Shown piece by piece: positions 8,002 through 16,788 of a stretch of 64,000 nt of DNA (positions are counted from its first letter, which is position 1; each line of letters starts with the position of its first letter). The translations under genes were made by a program, and so were the position numbers. The notes beneath the pieces were generated by a model, which saw only the letters and a program-made list of their open reading frames with translations, was not told the origin of the DNA and made no database searches. This DNA comes from Novosphingobium indicum (lineage in GTDB: Bacteria > Pseudomonadota > Alphaproteobacteria > Sphingomonadales > Sphingomonadaceae): contig NZ_BMLK01000002.1 in NCBI RefSeq assembly GCF_014645195.1, forward strand, positions 248,001 to 312,000, read 5' to 3'.

Positions 8002-9737
8002 TGCGAAACCTCCGGCTGATCCCAGCGCTTGTAGGCGGGCACGGTTGTGACGAGATAGGCTTGCGCGCTCATCGGCTTGCCGTCCTTGTTCTTCAGTGTC
8101 TTGGCGGTCGCGACGATCCAGACTTCGCCATAGTTGTTGCGGCTGAAGCGGCGTTCCGGATTCGGTCCCTCGACGTTCGGCGTGAAGAAGCCCGACGCGT
8201 CGAGCGTCCCGACGTACTTGATGTCGTTGTCGTAGGTGACCGTCGGGAATTCCTTCATCTCCCAGTCGACATCGACCGGCATGATGGGGAAATCGTCATC
8301 GGTGCCGGTCTTGCCGTCCGGTCCCTTCGACCAGGCGGTTGCCTCGAACTGCTCGTAGCCCTTGCCGTACTTGATGCCGCCGAGGTGCGCGAGCGCGGTC
8401 TCTGGCGTAACTTTCATGTAGTCGACCGTGCCGTAGACGGGCAGGGCCTTGGGCAGAACAGTGCCGTTCAACGCTACGTCATGAAGGCCGACAATGGCAT
8501 CGGGCGAGACATCGACGGTCGCCACGGCCTCGCTCGGCGAAAGGACCGAGACCTTGCGCACGGTCACGCCGCCGCCGAAGTCGAGATCGTCTGCTGACAG
8601 GTCTGCGGGCAGCGAGGCCCCGTAGATGTGGAGTTGCGTGGCCTTGGCGCCGGTCTTCACGCCCAGCGGCGCAACCGCGGCCAGAACCGGCCCGCCGGTG
8701 ACCCGGGTCATCGTCATGTCCAGACCGAATTCGTGGTAGTCACCCCAGTACCAGCGGCCCTCGGCGCTGGACTGGTCGGGTGCGAACCACATGGTTTCAC
8801 GCAGCGTGCCGGTCATGGCGTCGGGGCGTGCGGGCTGGGTGCCGCCATTCGATGTGCCGCGCCAGGAATAGCCTGCGTAGACGAGGCCCTTGCCCGAACG
8901 GGTCATAGTCTGGCCCGTCTCGAGCGAGCGCAGAGTTGTGGTAGTGGTGAAGTCGTTGCCTGCCGGGGCTATCGTCATCTCGCCCACGAAGCGGCCTTGT
9001 CCGCGCAGCTTGCCCGAGAGGACCCAGGTGCCGGCAAGCTTCGGCGCCCGGATGCGCGGCCGCCAGTCGGTCCATGTCTTGCTGTGGAGGTTGGCTTCCT
9101 TGCTCAGCCAGTCGAGGGCGACTTCGCCGCGCGTGATCGGCTTTTCGGCCGAGTCCTCGGGTTCCGGATGCCCCTCGGCCGGCTGGCTCATCTGGAAGTC
9201 GGCCTGCGAGTAGAGCGCCTTGTGCAGGTTCTGCAATAAGCCCCATTCGCGGCGGCTGCGGCGCGAAGACATCGGCTGGGCAAAAGCATGGCATGACGCA
9301 CAGCCGTGCTGCACAGCCTCGTTGGGAATGATCGTTTCGTCGAGGATCCGGCGCTCGGTCAGATACATGACCGGCTTGGCCTCTTCGGGCGAGAGCCCGT
9401 GCCAGGTGCCGAGGTACTTGACCACGCCGCGTGCTTCCTGCGGCGAGATGGACAGCCCGTTGAGCTTGACCATGCGCTTGATCGCCTGGGACCAGCCTTC
9501 GGGCGTCGCGCGGATCCAGGAAATGCGCGAGAGATTGCCCTTGTCGTCGGGCGCATGGCAGGTGCCGCACTTTTCGATCGTCAGCTTGTCGGTCACCGGG
9601 ATGCCGGTTTCCTTCTCGGTCCAGTCCGCCGGATCGAGATCGGCCTCGCTATCGCTATTCACCTGGGCGACGACGACCGAAGCCGAAAAGACAGTTGTTG
9701 CCAGCAAGGGGGCGATCATGGCTTTGCGCTTTGTCAT
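7998..9737 (-). CDS. qhpA: Quinohemoprotein amine dehydrogenase alpha subunit (diheme cytochrome c)
   Basis: The large periplasmic subunit carries two c-type hemes that take electrons from the quinone and pass them to a soluble cytochrome or azurin-type acceptor. Heme sites CGTCH (residues 57-61) and CASCH (146-150) are visible in the N-terminal third; the rest is the beta-rich body of the family. The chosen ATG gives 579 residues starting with a clean signal peptide (MTKRKAMIAPLLATTVFSAS, cut after VVVAQ or nearby). The frame is open for 41 more codons upstream (ATG at 9845, TTG at 9860). Those would put a long polar stretch before the signal peptide but would sit closer to the predicted promoter, so the start is not fully settled. 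Confidence 0.94.
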   Translation of the reverse strand: MTKRKAMIAPLLATTVFSASVVVAQVNSDSEADLDPADWTEKETGIPVTDKLTIEKCGTCHAPDDKGNLSRISWIRATPEGWSQAIKRMVKLNGLSISPQEARGVVKYLGTWHGLSPEEAKPVMYLTERRILDETIIPNEAVQHGCASCHAFAQPMSSRRSRREWGLLQNLHKALYSQADFQMSQPAEGHPEPEDSAEKPITRGEVALDWLSKEANLHSKTWTDWRPRIRAPKLAGTWVLSGKLRGQGRFVGEMTIAPAGNDFTTTTTLRSLETGQTMTRSGKGLVYAGYSWRGTSNGGTQPARPDAMTGTLRETMWFAPDQSSAEGRWYWGDYHEFGLDMTMTRVTGGPVLAAVAPLGVKTGAKATQLHIYGASLPADLSADDLDFGGGVTVRKVSVLSPSEAVATVDVSPDAIVGLHDVALNGTVLPKALPVYGTVDYMKVTPETALAHLGGIKYGKGYEQFEATAWSKGPDGKTGTDDDFPIMPVDVDWEMKEFPTVTYDNDIKYVGTLDASGFFTPNVEGPNPERRFSRNNYGEVWIVATAKTLKNKDGKPMSAQAYLVTTVPAYKRWDQPEVSQ

Positions 9738-9899
9738 ACAGTGCAAGGCGCCCCGCAGGAATGAACGTACCGGAGGCGGGTCGGAGGCCTCATATGCTGT
9801 GCTGCCGCACGCCTTACCGCCAATATCCTCGTGTGCACCGGCCATGATTGAACGCCCCAAAGACCAGAGAAATATGGATTTTTTGATCCGTCGGCCATG

Positions 9900-9934
9900 A
9901 ATATAGGACGAATGTCAAAATTAGGTCAAGTGAC
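9900..9934 (-). promoter_or_regulatory. Predicted qhp operon promoter with overlapping GTCA/TGAC repeat
   Basis: On the minus strand TTGACC (9929-9924) and TATATT (9905-9900) are separated by 18 nt, a good sigma70-type match upstream of qhpA. The -35 box overlaps a small inverted repeat, GTCA-AG-TGAC (9925-9934), and the plus-strand word GTCAA recurs 11 bases away (9914-9918 and 9925-9929). Either could be a regulator site. This AT-rich patch contrasts with its surroundings. The rest of the 371-nt gap 9738-10108 shows no supported gene. Confidence 0.55.
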
Positions 9935-10108
9935 AATTTTTGTGCAAATGCGAAATGATTTCGGTGGGTGGGTTTTGGTCCTTTGAGGTGGGCGTATTCG
10001 GCGGCTTGTCATGGCCGGGGAGCGCGTCGTGCTCGGAAGTGCAAGCACGGCTGAAGTCCGGTTGTCGTCGCCCCGGGGAGCAGCCCATGCGCCGCCGTCC
10101 GGGCATTA

Positions 10109-11284
10109 TCAGGGCTGCTGGAGAGCTTCGCGCGGTTTCGTCCAGAGCCGCATTCTGAGCGAATGAGCCTCGGCGAAGAGCAGCATCAGGCAGGCAGCCG
10201 CGATCGCCATCACTGCGGCGACCAGCAATCCGACGTCCCCGAAAAGTCCAGTCGCCAGCGATCCTGTAAGGGGCCCCATGATCATGCCCAGCGCATGCGT
10301 GCAGGCGACAAAGCGGCGGAACAGGCTGTCCTGACTGGCTGCGCTGGCCAGGCCGGATGTGCGCACGATGATGGCGGTCGATCCGATGTTGAGCAACACG
10401 ATGGCCACAATGAACATCTCAGCATTGCCGGTACTGGTTGCGGCAATCGGTGAGAGGAGGGCAAGGCCAGCCAGAACGCCCGTGAGGGGCGGCGGGACAA
10501 CGGACCGTTCCCGCATGACGAGAAACGCGGTTGCCGCACCCGCAAGCGACCCGAGGGCAACGGCTTGGCCGATCACGGTTTCCGAAATGCCGGCCTTGAC
10601 CGCAAGGGCGCCGGAAAAGGTCCAGATCATCATTGTCGAACAGATGAAAAGCAGGGTGGCGCTCGCCGAAGCCCAGGCGCGAAGCGTGGTGTTTTCGTGC
10701 ACCTGCGCCGCGCCAGGTTTCGGGCTGTGCTGGGGCGGGGCCGTGGATCGTGTCGAGAACGCGACGAGCAACAGCGCGCCGAGTGGCGCTGCGGCCAAGG
10801 CACTCAGGGCCATGGTTGGTCCTGCCACGGTCGATATTGCGGGAAGACCGATGGCTATGCCTGTGGAAAGCATCAACTGGCAAAGGAACACGGCGCCATA
10901 GGCTCCGTGCGGCCGGTTCAAGGCCGCGTTGCTCATGGCCTGCGTGTACAGCATGCCCATCGCGCCGCCATAGAGGGCGCGCACCGTCAGCAACACCATG
11001 AATGGAGCGGTATGGGGCGTTGCCAGCGCGGCGACTGCCGCGAACCCTGCCGCCAGCGCGAAAGCGTCCCGGGGTATGCGCGTCCCCCAACGCCAGGTCA
11101 GCAGCGAGCCGATGGCCATACCCGATTGCGTGGCGGTTACGATCCAGCCGTGGAAATCCGGTGCCAGTCCATGGACCGAGGATAGCAATGTGAGGAATAC
11201 GGGATCGATGCCCGGCTGCAGGCAGCCGATGCAGGCAAGCAGGACAGCGGGCAGGATCAGGCGGTCGCCGGACGATCGAAGCAA
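10109..11284 (-). CDS. MFS transporter
   Basis: A 391-residue membrane protein of the major facilitator type with about twelve hydrophobic segments; the loop GSLLTWRWGTRIPRD between helices 2 and 3 matches the usual conserved MFS position. The frame begins with a TTG preceded by a G-rich stretch (GGGGGG, six bases away). It lies 68 nt downstream of a TetR gene on the same strand, so the pair is probably one transcript. Its place between the regulator and the amine dehydrogenase operon suggests uptake of an amine or export of a toxic product, but the substrate is not readable from sequence. Confidence 0.82.
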   Translation of the reverse strand: MLRSSGDRLILPAVLLACIGCLQPGIDPVFLTLLSSVHGLAPDFHGWIVTATQSGMAIGSLLTWRWGTRIPRDAFALAAGFAAVAALATPHTAPFMVLLTVRALYGGAMGMLYTQAMSNAALNRPHGAYGAVFLCQLMLSTGIAIGLPAISTVAGPTMALSALAAAPLGALLLVAFSTRSTAPPQHSPKPGAAQVHENTTLRAWASASATLLFICSTMMIWTFSGALAVKAGISETVIGQAVALGSLAGAATAFLVMRERSVVPPPLTGVLAGLALLSPIAATSTGNAEMFIVAIVLLNIGSTAIIVRTSGLASAASQDSLFRRFVACTHALGMIMGPLTGSLATGLFGDVGLLVAAVMAIAAACLMLLFAEAHSLRMRLWTKPREALQQP

Positions 11285-11352
11285 TGGACACCCCCCACAG
11301 CAAAACAGCAGCGCTCACGCGCGTTGCCTGCAGGACGTCCTCCCCGATTCGT

Positions 11353-12015
11353 TCAGGTCAATTTTTGTGTCAGGGCGGCAATGTCACCCGGCTTTAGCGA
11401 TTTGACAAGGTCGATGAACCAAGATGCTGAAATAGCCGTTATGGCAGGCATCTTGTCGTTCCACGGCTTCTGGTAGCCGAGGAACGGCGTGGTGCCTTCC
11501 ATTGAGGCGCTGATGAAGAGCGACAGGGTATGCACCTCGTCCGCGCTCAATGCCGGGTTGATCCGCTGTACGTATTCGCCGATCACGTCATGGACCTTTG
11601 CATAGAAGCTATGCACCCGGTCGGCGATGAAGTCGTTGTGATTGGCCAGTGCCCAAAGCTCGGTGAACAGATTGGTGGTCCGCTTAGAGCAGATGTCATC
11701 CAGGCAAATGACGATGACAAGCCGGAGACGGTCTTCGTCCGAGAGCTCCGGCTGGCGCACGTTGACTTCCAGCTTGGTGTTATAGTTGTCCATGATGTCG
11801 TCCAGCATGACCTGAACGAGCATCTCCTTTTTGGGGAAGTGATAACTGACATTTCCCAAGCGAAGGTTGCATTCCGCTGCAATCCGGCGAACGGAAAATG
11901 CTTCCGCCCCTTCCTCGATCAGCACATTTAGCGCTGCCTTTAGAATGGCATCAACGGTTTCGGTGCCGCGCGAGTAGATTCCCGGACGCGTCGGCGCAGT
12001 GGCAGTTTCGGTCAT
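11353..12015 (-). CDS. TetR family transcriptional regulator
   Basis: A 220-residue regulator with an N-terminal helix-turn-helix (about residues 38-62, ending in NVSYHFPKKEML) and a variable ligand-binding C-terminal domain. It is divergent from the cytochrome c/aldehyde dehydrogenase genes and precedes the MFS gene. Known QHNDH operons are often accompanied by an AraC-type activator (QhpR); none is present within the window, so this TetR protein is the local candidate regulator. The intergenic inverted repeat at 12098-12113 is a possible binding site. Confidence 0.88.
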   Translation of the reverse strand: MTETATAPTRPGIYSRGTETVDAILKAALNVLIEEGAEAFSVRRIAAECNLRLGNVSYHFPKKEMLVQVMLDDIMDNYNTKLEVNVRQPELSDEDRLRLVIVICLDDICSKRTTNLFTELWALANHNDFIADRVHSFYAKVHDVIGEYVQRINPALSADEVHTLSLFISASMEGTTPFLGYQKPWNDKMPAITAISASWFIDLVKSLKPGDIAALTQKLT

Positions 12016-12097
12016 AAGTCTTTTTACGCCTCATTCTTCCATCGGGCCACCCCTCCCTTTGGTGCAGGTTTTGGGAACCATTTCACAAAAATGCATG

Positions 12098-12113
12098 CGT
12101 CAAAACCTTGACG
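12098..12113. promoter_or_regulatory. Inverted repeat CGTCAA-N4-TTGACG between TetR gene and cytochrome c gene
   Basis: A perfect 6+6 inverted repeat with a 4-nt centre lies in the 148-nt divergent region. Its position 51 nt before the cytochrome start and 83 nt before the TetR start fits an operator shared by both directions. The GTCAA half-site also occurs at the qhp promoter. No convincing -10 box accompanies it, so this is a suggestion only. Confidence 0.4.
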
Positions 12114-12163
12114 ACCGTCCAGGTTCCGGTCCATGTCCGCTTTCCTGTTCCCGAGGAGCCTCA

Positions 12164-12649
12164 ATGCTAGACGAGTTGTCCAGGCTGAAGCGTTTCGTGC
12201 TGGTCGCTGCCGGAGTGCTGCAGGCAGTGTATGCACCATCGGCACATGCGGATGGTGCCAAGGTCTATTCCTCGCGGTGTGCCGCATGCCACAAGGCGGA
12301 TGGTTCCGGGGTGCCTGGCCAGTTTCCGCGCCTCAAGGTGCGCGTAGGCGAGATTGCCAGGTCGAAGGACGGGCGAAGCTACCTTATCTCGGTGTTGCTG
12401 TATGGGATTTTCGGCGCCATCACTGTCGATGGGCGACAACTTGGCGGAATGATGCCGCCGTTGGGATCGCTCAGCGATCAGGACATTGCAGATTCGCTGA
12501 ACTATGCAGTGGCGCTGGACATGCCCACCAAAAAGGTCGCGGTGTTCACGGCAGCAGAGGTGAAGGGTGTGCGAGCGGCAGGGCGTTTGTCCGCTGCGAA
12601 AGTCGCCAGCGAGCGGGCGCGTCTTGTTGCCAAGGGGTTGATTCCCTGA
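12164..12649 (+). CDS. Periplasmic c-type cytochrome, electron acceptor of the adjacent aldehyde dehydrogenase
   Basis: A 161-residue monoheme class I cytochrome c. A signal peptide (FVLVAAGVLQAVYAPSAHA) is followed by heme motif CAACH (Cys39, Cys42, His43) and a probable methionine ligand in GGMMPP. The frame is open upstream, but the ATG at 12164 follows GAGGAG at good distance and gives the proper signal peptide. It leads a three-gene group with a 2Fe-2S subunit and a molybdenum subunit, an arrangement like the cytochrome-linked aldehyde dehydrogenases of acetic acid bacteria. It would carry electrons to the respiratory chain. Confidence 0.9.
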   Translation: MLDELSRLKRFVLVAAGVLQAVYAPSAHADGAKVYSSRCAACHKADGSGVPGQFPRLKVRVGEIARSKDGRSYLISVLLYGIFGAITVDGRQLGGMMPPLGSLSDQDIADSLNYAVALDMPTKKVAVFTAAEVKGVRAAGRLSAAKVASERARLVAKGLIP

Positions 12650-12708
12650 GCTGCGATGCGCGCAGTTTGCGCGGATAAATTGGCCAATGCCGTCCATCGG
12701 AGTACCAG

Positions 12709-13179
12709 ATGTCTATCGAGTTGACAGTCAATCGGGTGAAGCAAAGCGTTTCGGCGGATCCAGATAAGCCGCTTTTGTGGGTACTGCGCGAAGACCTTCG
12801 TCTGCCTGGCACGAAGTTCGGCTGCGGAGCGGGGCTGTGCGGCGCCTGTACCGTGCTGCTTGACGGTCAGGCTATCCGCTCCTGCCAGATGCCGGTCGGA
12901 TCCGTAGGCTCTGCGGAGATCACGACGATTGAGGATGTCGCTTCGCGGCCGGCGGGCCAGCACATCGTGGCTGCATGGGAAGACCTCGACGTGCCGCAGT
13001 GCGGCTATTGTCAGGCGGGGCAGATCATGTCGGCGACCTGGCTTCTCGAACAGATGCCCGATCCGAAGGACGAGGACATCGACGCCATGATGAGCGGCAA
13101 CATCTGCCGCTGTTCCACATATCTGCGAATTCGCAAGGCGATCAGGCAGGCCGCGACAGCGAAGGGAGCGGCAGCATGA
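12709..13179 (+). CDS. 2Fe-2S subunit of a molybdenum aldehyde dehydrogenase (IorA-type)
   Basis: A 156-residue small subunit of the xanthine oxidase family with two iron-sulfur clusters: plant-type site Cys39, Cys44, Cys47, Cys59 (CGAGLCGAC) and the second site Cys98, Cys101, Cys133, Cys135 (CGYC, CRC). It passes electrons from the molybdenum centre to the cytochrome encoded just upstream. It has no signal of its own and is expected to be exported folded together with the Tat-tagged large subunit. The stop overlaps the next start by four bases. Confidence 0.93.
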   Translation: MSIELTVNRVKQSVSADPDKPLLWVLREDLRLPGTKFGCGAGLCGACTVLLDGQAIRSCQMPVGSVGSAEITTIEDVASRPAGQHIVAAWEDLDVPQCGYCQAGQIMSATWLLEQMPDPKDEDIDAMMSGNICRCSTYLRIRKAIRQAATAKGAAA

Positions 13180-15383
13180 ACGCGCCTTCCGCTATGAGCC
13201 GCCGGTCGTTTCTTTCGGTGTCGCTGGTGGGCGGCGCTGTCTTGACCTTCGGTGCCTCACTGGCGCTGGCGGGCGAGGGCGAAAAAGAAGGCGTCGAGCC
13301 GCCGGTGCTCAATGCCTTCATCCGCATCAATGCCGACAACAGCGTCGTCATCGGTGCCAAGAACCCCGAAATCGGGCAGGGCGTGAAGACGATGCTGCCC
13401 ATGCTCATCGCCGAGGAACTCGACGTTGACTGGGAGCAAGTCCACATCGAGCAGACGCTGGCCGACGAAAAGATATATGGCCGGCAGAGTGCGGGCGGAA
13501 GCCGCTCCACGCCGGTGAACTGGCTGCCGATGCGGCAGGCCGGTGCTGCTGCCCGGGCCATGCTCGCCATGGCCGCGGCGAGCGAGTGGGCTGTAGAGCC
13601 TGCGTCTTTGGCCACAGGCAGCGGAATGGTCCGGCACGCGGCCTCCGGGCGGTCCGCGACTTACGCCTCGCTGGCTGCCGTCGCCGCGAAGATCACGCCC
13701 CCCGCGCTGGACACCGTGGTGCTCAAGCCGGACGATGCCTTCAAGATCATCGGTACTTCGCGGCGCGGGGGCGATACGCCGGCCATTGTCCGCGGTAAGC
13801 CCCTGTTCGGCATCGATACCGAGCTTCCGGGAATGGTCCATGCCGCGCTCGAGGCCTGCCCGGTGTTCCAGGGGACGATCGCCTCGTTCGACGACAAGGC
13901 GGTGAAGGCGGTCAAGGGCGTGATTGCCGTGGTGCCGGTCAACACCGGCCTCGTGCCGAAGGGCAAGTTCGATGCCCTGGCGATTGTCGCTGACAGCTGG
14001 TGGACGGCGCAGCAGGCCCGCAAGCAGCTCACCGTTGAATGGGACACGGGCACGCTGCGCGCGTACTCGACCGAAGCCTATGGCAAACAGGCCAGCGCGG
14101 CTCTCGAGGGCACGCCACAAGGCGATGTTCTAAAGAAGGGCGATGTCGAGACGGCCCTTTCCGGCGCCGCCCGAACCCTCACGGCCCGTTACGACTATCC
14201 CTTCCTCGCGCATGCCACGCTGGAGCCGCAGAACTGCACAGGCCTGTTCGAGGACGGAGCCCTCACGCTCTGGGCGCCTTCGCAGGCTCCGGGCAGCGGA
14301 CGTCGTCAGGTCGCCGAAATGCTCGACATCGCGCCCGACGCGATCACGATCCACATGACCCGGATCGGCGGTGGCTTTGGCCGTCGCCTGATGAGTGACT
14401 ACATGGTCCAGGTCGCCCAGATCGCCCGCGCCGTGCCGGGAAAACCGGTCAAGATGCTCTACACCCGTGCCGATGATACGCGGCACGACTACTACCGTCC
14501 CGGTGGATGGCACGAGCTGACCGCCGGGCTGGACGAAGATGGCCGTCTCGTCGCGCTGAAGGATCATTTCGTGAGCTTCGGTGCCGATGGCGAACCGGTC
14601 CGCGCGGCGGAGATGGAGGAAACCGAGTTTCCGGCGCAGATCGTTCCGAATGTCCATTTCGGGGTGACGTATCTGCCGACCAATCTGCCCACCGGCTGGT
14701 TGCGCGCGCCGACCTCCAACGCCATGGGCTTCGTCTTCCAGTCTTTTCTGGACGAGGCAGCGGAAGCCGCCGGCATGGACTTGCCCGCCTTCGTGCTGCG
14801 CCTTCTGGGCGAGGATCGAGAACTGCCGAAGGTAGGCTACGCATACCAGTTCAACACCGGCCGTGCCCGCAAGGTGATCGAGGAAGTCTGCAAGGTCTCC
14901 AACTGGGAGGCCGGGCGTCCCGCGGGCGCGAGCGGCAAAGGAAGGGGCTTCGGTTTCTACTTCAGCCACGCAGGCTACTTCGCTGAAGTGGTGGACGTTG
15001 TCGTCTCTCAGGCCGGTGACATAAAGGTCGAGAAAATCTGGGTGGCCGGCGATGTCGGCAGCCACGTGATCAATCCCCTCAACGCGTTGCATCAGGTCCA
15101 GGGGGCGGCCATCGAAGGGCTGGCCCAGGCCATGATCGGTCAGAAAGTGGACCAGGCCGAAGGCGCGATTGTTCAGGAGAACTTCGACGGCTTTCCGTTG
15201 CTGCGCATAGACGTGGTGCCTCAGGACGTGGCGGTAACGTTCGTCACCTCGCAGTTCCCGCCGACCGGGCTGGGCGAACCGGCATTGCCGCCGGTCATTC
15301 CGGCGCTCGCGAATGCGATCCATGCGGCCACCGGAAAAAGGATCCGTTCACTTCCCATGGCACTGCCGGACCAAACGGCCTGA
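13176..15383 (+). CDS. Molybdopterin-binding subunit of a periplasmic aldehyde dehydrogenase (IorB-type)
   Basis: The 735-residue catalytic subunit of the isoquinoline 1-oxidoreductase/aldehyde dehydrogenase group in the xanthine oxidase family, which oxidises aldehydes or N-heterocycles with water. A twin-arginine signal (SRRSFLSVSLVGG, Arg9-Arg10) directs Tat export. The C-terminal GLGEPALPP carries the catalytic glutamate expected for this family, and the molybdopterin-binding glycine loops (IGGGFGRR) are present. No FAD subunit is encoded, in line with a cytochrome acceptor. Neighbouring QHNDH would release aldehydes in the same compartment. The exact substrate is inference. Confidence 0.9.
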   Translation: MNAPSAMSRRSFLSVSLVGGAVLTFGASLALAGEGEKEGVEPPVLNAFIRINADNSVVIGAKNPEIGQGVKTMLPMLIAEELDVDWEQVHIEQTLADEKIYGRQSAGGSRSTPVNWLPMRQAGAAARAMLAMAAASEWAVEPASLATGSGMVRHAASGRSATYASLAAVAAKITPPALDTVVLKPDDAFKIIGTSRRGGDTPAIVRGKPLFGIDTELPGMVHAALEACPVFQGTIASFDDKAVKAVKGVIAVVPVNTGLVPKGKFDALAIVADSWWTAQQARKQLTVEWDTGTLRAYSTEAYGKQASAALEGTPQGDVLKKGDVETALSGAARTLTARYDYPFLAHATLEPQNCTGLFEDGALTLWAPSQAPGSGRRQVAEMLDIAPDAITIHMTRIGGGFGRRLMSDYMVQVAQIARAVPGKPVKMLYTRADDTRHDYYRPGGWHELTAGLDEDGRLVALKDHFVSFGADGEPVRAAEMEETEFPAQIVPNVHFGVTYLPTNLPTGWLRAPTSNAMGFVFQSFLDEAAEAAGMDLPAFVLRLLGEDRELPKVGYAYQFNTGRARKVIEEVCKVSNWEAGRPAGASGKGRGFGFYFSHAGYFAEVVDVVVSQAGDIKVEKIWVAGDVGSHVINPLNALHQVQGAAIEGLAQAMIGQKVDQAEGAIVQENFDGFPLLRIDVVPQDVAVTFVTSQFPPTGLGEPALPPVIPALANAIHAATGKRIRSLPMALPDQTA

Positions 15384-15575
15384 GCGCTCGCCCCGGGTTT
15401 GGAGTTGGTCCTCTTCTCTTCGTACTTGAGATGGGTCGAGCCCCAAGGCCAGTTGAGGTTTGGCGGTGTCGCGTCAGGTCCGGGCTGCGAGGGGCCGGCT
15501 TGGGACGTCCTGGAACCTGAGGTTATTGAAACTCTTGGATTTAAGCCGCTTCCGGGATGGCCTGGGAAAGAGTGC

Positions 15576-15650
15576 TGGCTGGGGCGGCAGGATTCGAACC
15601 TGCGCATGCCGGTACCAAAAACCGGTGCCTTACCGCTTGGCTACGCCCCA
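15576..15650 (-). tRNA. tRNA-Gln (anticodon TTG), CCA encoded
   Basis: Read on the minus strand, the 75-nt gene forms a full cloverleaf: 7-bp acceptor stem TGGGGCG/CGCCCCA, anticodon stem CCGGT/ACCGG around loop TTTTGGT (anticodon TTG), and T-arm GGTTCGAATCC. A 3' CCA is present after discriminator G. Flanks 15384-15575 and 15651-15761 hold no gene that I can support. Confidence 0.95.
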
Positions 15651-15761
15651 GCAGTCGAGTGCCTCGAGGGCTCCCGATAAGAGGTGCCGCGCTTAGCGGC
15701 TAATTCGGGTGCTGAAAAGGCCTTTTGCGGCAAGTTTTCAGCATACTCCCAAAGCGGTCGT

Positions 15762-16610
15762 CTAGTCGTCCATGACGGCATCGATGTCGGCGGCGCTGTG
15801 GCGTTCCGGTGTGAAGCCTTCGCCTTCGCGGTTCACCTTCGAACCGCGTTGCACGGCCTTGCGGGCTCCGATCACATCGACCCAGCGGGCAAGGTTCTTG
15901 TAGCTGGCCATGTCGAGGAACGTGGCGGCGTCGTCGTAGGCCTCACCCTTGACCAGACGCGAAAGCCAGGCCCAGGCGGCAATGTCCGCGATCGTATAGC
16001 TCTCGCCGGCGAGATAGGGACTCTCCGCCAGACGGCGGTCGGCCACGTCGATTATGCGCTTGGCTTCCATGGCATAGCGGTTGATCGGGTACTCATACTT
16101 TTCCGGCGCATAAGCGTAGAAGTGCCCGAACCCGCCGCCGATCATCGGCGCGGTGGACATCTGCCACATCAGCCAGGAAATGCACTCGGCCCGCGGGCCG
16201 GGCTCGGTGGGAAGGAGCGTACCGAACTTCTCGGCGAGGTGCATGAGGATCGCGCCGGATTCGAACACGCGGATCGGTTCGGGGCCGGAGCAATCGAGCA
16301 GCCCGGGGATCTTCGAGTTGGGATTGACCGATACGAACCCGGAAGAGAACTGGTCGCCCTTGGTGATCGAGATCAACCAGGCATCGTACTCCGCACCGGC
16401 ATGTCCGGCCTCAAGAAGTTCCTCGAGCATTATGGTCACTTTCTGACCGTTCGGCGTACCAAGGGAATAGAGTTGCAGCGGATGTTCGCCGCGGGGCAGC
16501 TCCTTTTCGTGCGTCGGTCCGGCAATCGGGCGATTGATCTTGGCCCATTCGCCGCCGTTTTCCGCATCCCAGGTCCAGACTTTCGGCGGCGTGTAGGTGA
16601 GATCGGACAT
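15762..16610 (-). CDS. yghU: YghU-type glutathione S-transferase / disulfide-bond oxidoreductase
   Basis: A 282-residue glutathione transferase of the Nu class, which in E. coli (YghU) reduces disulfides and peroxides using two glutathiones. Near-identical family blocks are visible: VWTWD, INRPIAGPTHEKELPRG, LYSLGTPNGQKVTIMLEEL and VNPNSKIP, followed by the helical C-terminal domain (GGGFGHFYAYAPEKYEYPIN). ATG 16610 with AAGGAG upstream is chosen over a longer frame that lacks a ribosome site. Cytosolic, stand-alone gene. Confidence 0.92.
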   Translation of the reverse strand: MSDLTYTPPKVWTWDAENGGEWAKINRPIAGPTHEKELPRGEHPLQLYSLGTPNGQKVTIMLEELLEAGHAGAEYDAWLISITKGDQFSSGFVSVNPNSKIPGLLDCSGPEPIRVFESGAILMHLAEKFGTLLPTEPGPRAECISWLMWQMSTAPMIGGGFGHFYAYAPEKYEYPINRYAMEAKRIIDVADRRLAESPYLAGESYTIADIAAWAWLSRLVKGEAYDDAATFLDMASYKNLARWVDVIGARKAVQRGSKVNREGEGFTPERHSAADIDAVMDD

Positions 16611-16788
16611 GGGGGGCTCCTTCGTTCCTGCAGTCGCCATCAGGTAGGTGCGCGGCCCGTGCGTAACAAGCATGGCGCGGCCAGAAAGGCACGGCGGCTG
16701 GACGTTCGATCAATGCGCTTTGATTGACATGCTCATGGATCGAGCGCGAAATCGGCCCAAGCAGAATGGAAACGGGAGAGAACAAGCC

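Noticed and set aside
6628..8019. 463-codon open frame on the plus strand
   Set aside because: Antisense to qhpD over its full length; no recognisable motif.
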